In this document: one piece after another, positions 7,517 through 12,680 of the stretch
Layout of the letters: the number at the start of each line of letters is the position of its first letter
Numbering within the stretch: position 1 is the first letter of the stretch
Assembly (NCBI RefSeq): GCF_041601295.1
Contig: NZ_JBFIII010000087.1
Coordinates: forward strand, 1 to 12,680
DNA: 12,680 nt
Origin: Immundisolibacter sp.
GTDB taxonomy: Bacteria > Pseudomonadota > Gammaproteobacteria > Immundisolibacterales > Immundisolibacteraceae
Direction of reading: 5' to 3'
Position numbers and translations under genes: made by a program
The notes under the pieces: generated by a model
Told to the model about the DNA's origin: nothing
The model's input: only the letters and a program-made list of their open reading frames with translations
Databases searched by the model: none

Positions 7517-7821
7517 ATGCGCGTTTCGTACGCTTGGCCGAGCGTGAGCGGCCAACGGTCAGGCTGCTGGTCGATGGCGAGCCCTTCGAGGCATTGCAGG
7601 GCGACACCCTGATGGTTGCGTTATTGACCCGAGTGTCGGCGCTGCGCCAGTCGGAATTCGACCCGGGCCGACGCGCCGGCTTCTGCCTAATGGGCGCCTG
7701 TCAGGACTGCTGGGTCTGGACCCGTAGCGGCGAGCGTCTGCGCGCGTGTTCCAACGAAGTCCGCGAGGGGCTGGATATAGTCACCAAGCAACCGGAGGCG
7801 GTATGGCCACTGCGCGGCTGA
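7513..7821 (+). CDS. Small [2Fe-2S] ferredoxin-like subunit (HcnA/LhpF-like) of an amine dehydrogenase
   Basis: A 102-residue plant-type ferredoxin domain without signal peptide. The cluster ligands are C58-x4-C63-x2-C66 and a distant C79; the FCLMGACQDC block is the loop seen in HcnA and in the small subunits of opine oxidases and D-hydroxyproline dehydrogenases. It is expected to carry electrons between the two flavoprotein subunits encoded next. The start overlaps the ATPase stop by four bases (ATGA), and its last 19 bases overlap the next gene, so stoichiometric translation is likely. The family is well supported. The assignment as a subunit of a three-part enzyme rests on gene order. Confidence 0.9.
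   Translation: MNARFVRLAERERPTVRLLVDGEPFEALQGDTLMVALLTRVSALRQSEFDPGRRAGFCLMGACQDCWVWTRSGERLRACSNEVREGLDIVTKQPEAVWPLRG
7794..7798 (+). promoter_or_regulatory. Ribosome-binding site inside the ferredoxin gene
   Basis: GGAGG, 4 bp before the ATG at 7803. It selects this start over an earlier in-frame ATG at 7746, which would overlap the ferredoxin gene by 76 bases and has no such site. The spacing is slightly short. Confidence 0.6.
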
Positions 7822-9227
7822 AAAATCTGCAGAAGGACAGCTTGCGGGTGGTGATTGTCGGTGCCGGTCCAGCAGGCACCCGCTGCGCCGAGACCCTGGT
7901 GGCAGCTGGAATCAGGCCGATTCTGCTGGATGAGAACCGCCGCGATGGCGGGCAGATCTATCGCCGCCAGCCCGAGGGTTTCACCCGCGACTACGCCACC
8001 CTGTACGGTAGCGAGGCGGAGAAGGCCAGGGCGCTGCACCAGAGCTTCGACCGCCTGCGCGAGCAGATCGATTACCGGCCGGACACCCTGGTGTGGAGCC
8101 TGACGCCGGGCCAGCTGTGCTGCGTCAGCCAGGGCAAGCACACGAGCGTCGCTTACGATGCGCTGATTCTCTGCACCGGGGCCACCGATCGGCTGATGCC
8201 GATCGAGGGTTGGCAGCTGGCAGGCACTTACAGCCTGGGCGGGGCGCAGATAGCGCTGAAGGCGCAGGCGGTGTCGATCGGCCGTAAGGTGGTGTTCCTG
8301 GGCAGCGGGCCGCTGCTGTATCTGGTCGCCAGCCAGTACCTCAAGGCCGGCGCCACGGTGGCCGCGGTGCTGGATACTTCGCCGCTGCGCAAGCGCATCG
8401 CGGCCTTGCCAAAGCTGCTCGCCCGACCCGGACTGCTGTTCACCGGGATGAAACTGCTGGCGCAGCTCCACCTCGCCAGGGTTCCCGTCCATTTGGGCGT
8501 CGAACCGCTGCAGGTGTTGGGCGATGCGACCAGCGGCGTCAGCGCGGTGCGTGTGCGCACCAGCCACGGCGACAGCCTGGAGTTCGACTGCGATGCAGTC
8601 GCGTTGGGCTATCACCTGCGTCCGGAAACCCAGCTGGCCGACCTCGCCGGTTGCCGTATGCGTTTCCATGAGGTGTCGCAGCAGTGGGTGCTGGATACCG
8701 ATGAAGAAGGGCGCACTTCGGTCAGTGGCGTGTACGCCGCTGGCGATGGCACGCGGATCCGTGGCGCCGATGCGGCGGAACATGCCGGGCGCCTGGTTGC
8801 GCTGGCCCTGTTGCAGGATCTGCAACAACCGGTGCATGGCGAGGCGCTCGCCTTGCAGCGTCGCGTCCTGACGGTGATGGACAAGTTCAGTAGTGGGCTC
8901 TATCAGGCGTTTCCCTGGCCGGCAGCGCAGGCCAAGGCCTTGGCGGACGAGGCGATCGTTTGCCGTTGCGAGATGATCACGGCTGGCGAGTTGCGCTCCG
9001 TGGTCCGCGAGAAGGGCGCCTGCGAGGTCAATCGCGCCAAGGCCTTCAGCCGGGTCGGCATGGGCCGCTGCCAGGGTCGCTACTGCTCCCAGGCCGGCGC
9101 CGAGGTGATCGCCGCGGCGGCTGGCGTCGCGGTCGAGTTGGTCGGCCGTCAGCGCGGTCAGGCGCCGGTCAAGCCGCTGTCGATGCTGACCGAGGAAATC
9201 AAGCTAGTCGATGAGGTGCCGCTGTGA
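7803..9227 (+). CDS. FAD/NAD(P)-binding oxidoreductase subunit with C-terminal BFD Fe-S domain (HcnB/OoxA-like)
   Basis: A 474-residue flavoprotein of the pyridine-nucleotide-disulfide oxidoreductase fold. The first dinucleotide-binding motif VIVGAGPAG is at residues 17-25, with GGQIYRRQ (49-56) typical of this subgroup. The ATG motif LCTGATDRLMPIEG is at 123-136, a second Rossmann motif FLGSGP at 165-170, and the FAD-closing YAAGDGT at 311-317. The C-terminal quarter is a BFD-like [2Fe-2S]-binding domain with C387-x-C389 and C423-x4-C428. This domain order matches HcnB of hydrogen cyanide synthase, the OoxA/NoxA subunit of octopine/nopaline oxidase, and LhpE of D-hydroxyproline dehydrogenase. 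There are no redox-active CxxC disulfide residues, as expected for that group. It is likely to pass electrons from the DAO-type subunit to the respiratory chain via Fe-S centres. Confidence 0.92.
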   Translation: MATARLKNLQKDSLRVVIVGAGPAGTRCAETLVAAGIRPILLDENRRDGGQIYRRQPEGFTRDYATLYGSEAEKARALHQSFDRLREQIDYRPDTLVWSLTPGQLCCVSQGKHTSVAYDALILCTGATDRLMPIEGWQLAGTYSLGGAQIALKAQAVSIGRKVVFLGSGPLLYLVASQYLKAGATVAAVLDTSPLRKRIAALPKLLARPGLLFTGMKLLAQLHLARVPVHLGVEPLQVLGDATSGVSAVRVRTSHGDSLEFDCDAVALGYHLRPETQLADLAGCRMRFHEVSQQWVLDTDEEGRTSVSGVYAAGDGTRIRGADAAEHAGRLVALALLQDLQQPVHGEALALQRRVLTVMDKFSSGLYQAFPWPAAQAKALADEAIVCRCEMITAGELRSVVREKGACEVNRAKAFSRVGMGRCQGRYCSQAGAEVIAAAAGVAVELVGRQRGQAPVKPLSMLTEEIKLVDEVPL

Positions 9228-10378
9228 GCGTGGAACAAACCGATGTACTGATAGTCGGCGGTGGCCTGATGGGCGCGGCTTCGGCATTCTTCCTGCGTCA
9301 GCGCGGCAAGTCGGTGATCCTCCTCGAGCGCGACATGATCGGCCAGTACGCCAGCGGGGTGAACTTCGGCAACGTGCGCCGCCAGGGCCGTTTCCTCGGC
9401 CAGCTGGAGCTGGCCAACCGCTCCTTCGCGCTGTGGAAGCGCCTGCCGCAACTGATCGACGACGACCTCGAATTCATTGCCAGCGGGCACATGCGCGTGT
9501 GCTACCGCGAGGACGAGATCGCCGAGCTGGAGGCCTATGCCGCGGCGCCCGAGGCGCGCGAGCTGGACCTGCGCATCTTCAGCGGGCGCGAGCTGCACCA
9601 GCGCTTCCCGTTTTTAGGGCCCGAGGTCAAGGGTGGCTCCTATGCGCCGCACGATGGTCACGCCAACCCGCGTCTCGCCGCACCGGCCTTCGCCCGCGCC
9701 GCGCGCCGCGCCGGTGCGATCATCGAGGAGCGCTGCGAGGTGACTGGCGTAGAGAAGGTCGGCGGGCAGTTCCGGGTGAGTACCAGCGACGGCCGCGAGT
9801 ACCGCGCCGAGCAGTTGCTGATCACCGCCGGCGCCTGGGGCGAGACGCTCTCCGCGCAGTTCGCCGAGCCAGTGCCGCTGGTCAGCAAGGGCCCGCAGAT
9901 GTCGGTCACCGAGCCGGTGCCCTATGCACTGAAGACGGTGATCGGCGTGTATACCAAACACCCCGAGGAAGTGCTGTATTTCCGGCAGATTCCGCGCGGC
10001 AACATCATCATCGGCGGCTGTAACCACAGCAAGCCGGACATGCTCAACCGCCGCGCCCATTTCGAGCCGCAGAGCTTGCTCAAGCAATTGCAACAGATGC
10101 GCCGGCTGGTGCCGCACATGGCCAACCTGAACATCATCCGCACCTGGAGCGGCATCGAAAGCTATCTGCCGGACTCCCTGCCGGTGATGGGCCCCAGTAG
10201 CACGGTCGATGGCCTGTATTACGCCTTCGGCTTCAGCGGCCATGGTTTCCAGCTGGGGCCGGGAGTAGGGGACGTGATGGCCGAGCTGATCAGTACCGGC
10301 AGCACCAGCACCGCCATCGAACCCTTTCATATCCGTCGGTTCGCCACCTCATTCATGCAGCGGAGCAAGGCCTCGTGA
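9224..10378 (+). CDS. DAO-type FAD-dependent oxidoreductase, catalytic subunit (HcnC/OoxB-like)
   Basis: A 384-residue D-amino-acid-oxidase-fold flavoprotein starting with GTG. The FAD motif VLIVGGGLMG is at residues 8-17, Glu35 is in the LLERD segment, and the C-terminal FGFSGHGFQLGPG segment closes over the flavin. An IASGHMRV block (70-77) and YAPHDGHANP (about 142-151) are typical of the substrate domain of sarcosine-oxidase/HcnC relatives. It is the probable substrate-oxidising subunit, attacking a CH-NH bond to give an imine that hydrolyses. The GTG overlaps the previous stop (GTGA) and has GAGG at 9213-9216 as ribosome-binding site, 7 bp upstream. HcnC, the OoxB/NoxB subunit of opine oxidase and D-hydroxyproline dehydrogenase LhpB are the reference relatives; choosing among them is not possible from sequence alone. 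Confidence 0.92.
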   Translation: MSVEQTDVLIVGGGLMGAASAFFLRQRGKSVILLERDMIGQYASGVNFGNVRRQGRFLGQLELANRSFALWKRLPQLIDDDLEFIASGHMRVCYREDEIAELEAYAAAPEARELDLRIFSGRELHQRFPFLGPEVKGGSYAPHDGHANPRLAAPAFARAARRAGAIIEERCEVTGVEKVGGQFRVSTSDGREYRAEQLLITAGAWGETLSAQFAEPVPLVSKGPQMSVTEPVPYALKTVIGVYTKHPEEVLYFRQIPRGNIIIGGCNHSKPDMLNRRAHFEPQSLLKQLQQMRRLVPHMANLNIIRTWSGIESYLPDSLPVMGPSSTVDGLYYAFGFSGHGFQLGPGVGDVMAELISTGSTSTAIEPFHIRRFATSFMQRSKAS

Positions 10379-11532
10379 AACCCCGTGTCCTGGAGATATT
10401 CAAACGGCTGATCGCCTTCGACACCGTCTCTTCGGAGTCGAACCTGGCGTTGATCGAGTATGTGCGCGAGCTGCTGCTGAGCAAGGGCATCGAGTCCTTG
10501 ATCGTCAAGGACGAGAGCGGGCGCAAGGCCAATCTGTTCGCCAGCACCGGCCCGCGCGAGGTGCCGGGGATCCTGCTGTCCGGGCACACCGACGTGGTGC
10601 CCGCGGCGGGCCAGGCCTGGAGCGTGCCGGCGTTCCAGGCGACGCTGAAGGACGGGCGGCTCTACGGCCGCGGCAGTTGCGACATGAAAGGCTTTATCGC
10701 CCTGGCGATCGACGCCATGCTCGAGGCCGCCGACGCCTCGTTGAGCCGGCCGTTGCAACTGGCGCTGTCGCATGACGAGGAAATCGGCTGCGTCGGTGTG
10801 CGCCGCCTGCTCGACGTGTTGCACCTGGCGCCGTTGCGGCCGTTCCTGTGCATCGTCGGCGAGCCGACCGAGATGCAGTTCGTCCTCGGCCACAAGGGCA
10901 AGGGTTCCTACCGCGCCTTCTGCCATGGCCAGGAAGCGCACTCGTCCCTGGCGCCGCGCTCGGTCAACGCCATACATGTGGCCTGCGATTTTATCGCCGC
11001 GCTACGCCAGAGCCAGCAGCGCTTGCAGGAGCAGGGCGCGCAGGATGCGGATTACGACGTGCCCTACAGCACCGTGCATGTCGGGCAAATCGTCGGCGGC
11101 AAGGCCCTGAACATAGTGCCGAACCTGTGCAGCCTGGATTTCGAAGTGCGCAACCTGCCGGCCGACGACCTCGATCAGTTTCTCGATCAGATGCGTGAAC
11201 GGGCCGAGACAATCGTGCGCGAGGCCAAGCGCTTGTCCAGCGTCGCCGCTATCGAGATCGAGACCCTGAACGTCTACCCCGGCCTCGATACCCACCCCAG
11301 CGTGGAAGCCGTGCGCCTGCTGAAGAACTTCGCCCCGGCGGATACCGGCAGCGCGAAAGTATCCTTCGGTACCGAGGGCGGCCTGTTCAGCCAGCGCCTG
11401 AATGTACCCGTGGTGGTCTGCGGGCCGGGCTCCATTCAACAGGCGCATAAGCCCGACGAATTCATCGAAGTCAGCCAGCTGGACGCCGGCGAGCGCTTTC
11501 TCGAGGGGTTGCTGGGTTCCTTGAAGCTGTAG
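10375..11532 (+). CDS. M20-family metallo-deacylase, acetylornithine deacetylase (ArgE)-like
   Basis: A 385-residue cytoplasmic amidohydrolase, the usual ArgE length. The metal site is intact: His71 and Asp73 in SGHTDVVP, Asp103 in GRGSCDMKG, catalytic Glu135 beside Glu136 in HDEEIGC, Glu163 in VGEPTE, and His358 in QAHKPDEF near the C-terminus. His189 fits the conserved His of the dimerisation domain that completes the partner's active site. ArgE removes the acetyl group of N2-acetylornithine; relatives cleave other N-acyl amino acids or short peptides. Its position as last gene of a catabolic transporter/oxidase operon, coupled by a GTGA overlap to the flavoprotein, argues for an acyl-amino-acid or opine-derived substrate rather than arginine biosynthesis. 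The GTG start is backed by GGAGCAAGG (10362-10370). The fold is certain, the substrate inferred. Confidence 0.92.
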   Translation: MKPRVLEIFKRLIAFDTVSSESNLALIEYVRELLLSKGIESLIVKDESGRKANLFASTGPREVPGILLSGHTDVVPAAGQAWSVPAFQATLKDGRLYGRGSCDMKGFIALAIDAMLEAADASLSRPLQLALSHDEEIGCVGVRRLLDVLHLAPLRPFLCIVGEPTEMQFVLGHKGKGSYRAFCHGQEAHSSLAPRSVNAIHVACDFIAALRQSQQRLQEQGAQDADYDVPYSTVHVGQIVGGKALNIVPNLCSLDFEVRNLPADDLDQFLDQMRERAETIVREAKRLSSVAAIEIETLNVYPGLDTHPSVEAVRLLKNFAPADTGSAKVSFGTEGGLFSQRLNVPVVVCGPGSIQQAHKPDEFIEVSQLDAGERFLEGLLGSLKL

Positions 11533-11543
11533 CGCCAGCGTTC

Positions 11544-11569
11544 CGGCCCTTGCGCATAGGCGAGGGCCG
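11544..11569 (+). terminator. Probable transcription terminator after the deacylase gene
   Basis: A 10-bp stem, CGGCCCTTGC (11544-11553) with GCGAGGGCCG (11560-11569), includes one G-U pair and has a 6-base loop. It begins 12 bp after the stop codon. The following bases, TCTTCCATCCT, are only moderately T-rich, so termination may be partial. It marks the likely end of the operon. Confidence 0.6.
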
Positions 11570-11632
11570 TCTTCCATCCTCACCGTTAGCCATGGGGCCA
11601 TTGACGGCCGTGAGACTTCTCGCCCGAAAAAA

Positions 11633-11640
11633 GCCGAAAA
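11633..11640 (+). promoter_or_regulatory. Possible sigma-28 (FliA) -10 element upstream of the sensor gene
   Basis: GCCGAAAA matches the FliA -10 consensus GCCGATAA at seven of eight bases and lies about 68 bp before the sensor start, a usual place for chemoreceptor genes. The -35 region expected 11-16 bp upstream is not convincing, so this is weak. The rest of the 11570-11707 stretch shows only an A-rich patch (11627-11656) and no clear sigma-70 promoter. Confidence 0.2.
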
Positions 11641-11695
11641 CAATAACCGTAAAAGCGGGACTGCCGAGCCTCCTCGCGCGTCCTGACAACACGCT

Positions 11696-11700
11696 GGGAG
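11696..11700 (+). promoter_or_regulatory. Ribosome-binding site of the sensor gene
   Basis: GGGAG, 7 bp before the ATG at 11708. It sets the start of the partial gene that runs off the window. Confidence 0.65.
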
Positions 11701-11707
11701 TCCTTCC

Positions 11708-12680
11708 ATGAAAGCGCTCGAACGTATTTCCTTCTCCGGTAAGTTCGTCTTGCTCGGGGTATTGGCCCTCGCCCTGGTCGTCGTGCCGACCATCCTCTAT
11801 GTGCTGGGTGCGCTCAATAGTGGACGTCAGGCCGAGCGCGAACTGCGTGGTATTGCGCCGGTGCAGGCGTTGTTGGACGTGGTTGCGCTGACCCAGCAGC
11901 ATCGCGCTCTGGCCACCATTGTTCTCGGCGGCGACAGCAGTCTGCAGCAGGCCCGCCTGGCCAAGCAGGCCGAGCTGCAGCGTAGCTTCGAGGCCTGCGA
12001 GCAGACGCTGCGCGCGGCCGAGGTCGAAGCGGATCTATTGACCGCTTTGCAGCAGGTGCGCGAGCAATGGCGCGCACTGTTCGAAGAGATCGGCCAGGGC
12101 AGCATCAAGGCCAGGCAGAGCATGCAACGGCATACGCAACTGATCGCGTCCAGCCTGCTGATCGAGGATGCCTTGCTCGATCATTTCGAGCTGTCTCGGG
12201 ATCCGCTTCTGCAAACCTCTGCATTGATGACCGCTGCGCTGATCGAGCTGCCGCAAACCACCGAGTTGTTCGGCCAGTTGCGCGGCTTCGGTGCCCTGTA
12301 TCTGGTGCAGGGGCGAATTCTGCCGGAGCAACAGGGTGCCTTGATGGGGCTGACCGCCCAGGCGCTCGCCAGCTTCGAGCGAATGAGCCGGGCGTTCGCC
12401 AAGGCCGCTGCCGCCGACCCGGCAATCGCCTCCATGCTAGAGCAACCGTTGGCGGCGTTGCGCGAGCAGACCCGGCAGGCCCTGGCAGTGACCGACCAGC
12501 ACTTGGTATCGGTCACCGAGATGGATTTTTCCGCTGGCGGTGCCGGCTTGAAGTTGAGCTACCCGGTGGCGGACTACCTGGCCGCTTATAATCGGCCGAT
12601 CGATGCCATGCACGCGCTTGTCGAATCCGCACTGGCGCTGCTCGAGCAGAGGCTGGGCGAGCGTCGTGACCGGCACCGGC
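11708..12680 (+). CDS. Partial membrane sensor: N-terminus of a chemoreceptor (MCP) or GGDEF-type protein
   Basis: The frame is open from 11708 to the window end, giving the first 324 residues of a longer protein. A short basic cytoplasmic start (MKALERISFSGKF) leads into one membrane helix at about 12-34. Then comes an almost wholly helical, Leu/Gln/Ala-rich periplasmic domain of about 280 residues. It holds two similar-looking helices, TQQHRALATIVLGGD (62-76) and FGQLRGFGALYLVQG (188-202). Paired (Q)xxRxLxxxxLxG and LGxLRxxGxxxL motifs of this sort occur in NIT-like sensor domains of pseudomonad chemoreceptors and cyclic-di-GMP enzymes. The visible end, a charged ERRDRHR (318-324), is what normally precedes the second membrane helix, so the signalling half (HAMP plus MCP or GGDEF) is missing. 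It follows a terminator and is its own unit. Membrane sensor is well supported; the output type is open. Confidence 0.75.
   Translation, partial: MKALERISFSGKFVLLGVLALALVVVPTILYVLGALNSGRQAERELRGIAPVQALLDVVALTQQHRALATIVLGGDSSLQQARLAKQAELQRSFEACEQTLRAAEVEADLLTALQQVREQWRALFEEIGQGSIKARQSMQRHTQLIASSLLIEDALLDHFELSRDPLLQTSALMTAALIELPQTTELFGQLRGFGALYLVQGRILPEQQGALMGLTAQALASFERMSRAFAKAAAADPAIASMLEQPLAALREQTRQALAVTDQHLVSVTEMDFSAGGAGLKLSYPVADYLAAYNRPIDAMHALVESALALLEQRLGERRDRHR

Noticed and set aside
7513..10378. Annotation as hydrogen cyanide synthase hcnABC.
   Set aside because: The architecture is shared with opine oxidases and D-hydroxyproline dehydrogenase, and the genes are embedded in a transporter operon, so the specific name is not justified.

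Overview
This window is GC-rich DNA, with codon third positions mostly G or C, packed with genes that all lie on the + strand. The Dpp-type ABC transporter set, the HcnABC-like three-subunit flavoenzyme and the large periplasmic-domain sensor fit a gammaproteobacterium of the genus Pseudomonas or a close relative. That assignment is inference from gene types and codon style; no marker gene is present. I see no rRNA, tRNA, insertion sequence, CRISPR array or phage gene.

Layout. (1) Positions 1-1982 hold a HAD-superfamily hydrolase of the L-2-haloacid dehalogenase type and a DAO-family FAD oxidoreductase of the OrdL/PuuB type, 38 bp apart. (2) A 109-bp gap carries a near-perfect tandem repeat with a 24-bp period, the best operator candidate in the window. 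(3) Positions 2092-7516 encode a complete family-5 (peptide/opine/nickel type) ABC importer: a Tat-exported binding protein, two permeases, and one protein fusing both ATPase halves. A strong hairpin separates the binding-protein gene from the permeases. (4) Positions 7513-10378 encode three subunits of an amine dehydrogenase/oxidase: a small [2Fe-2S] ferredoxin, a pyridine-nucleotide-disulfide-like flavoprotein with a C-terminal BFD-type Fe-S domain, and a DAO-type flavoprotein. This is the architecture of HcnABC, octopine/nopaline oxidase and D-hydroxyproline dehydrogenase. (5) Positions 10375-11532 encode an ArgE-like M20 metallo-deacylase. A terminator-like hairpin follows. (6) From 11708 a separate transcription unit begins, encoding the N-terminal 324 residues of a membrane sensor (chemoreceptor or GGDEF-type) cut by the window end.

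How the genes work together. From 3818 to 11532 the start codons lie within or 1 bp from the preceding stop codon, so importer, oxidase and deacylase are built as one translationally coupled unit. The simplest reading is a catabolic operon: the importer takes up an N-substituted or N-acylated amino-acid derivative (opine-like, small peptide-like or similar). The three-subunit enzyme oxidises its C-N bond, the M20 enzyme removes an acyl group, and the upstream DAO oxidase and HAD hydrolase act on a substrate or product of the same route. The actual compound cannot be read from the sequence. No transcription factor gene lies in the window, so the regulator must be encoded elsewhere, perhaps just upstream.
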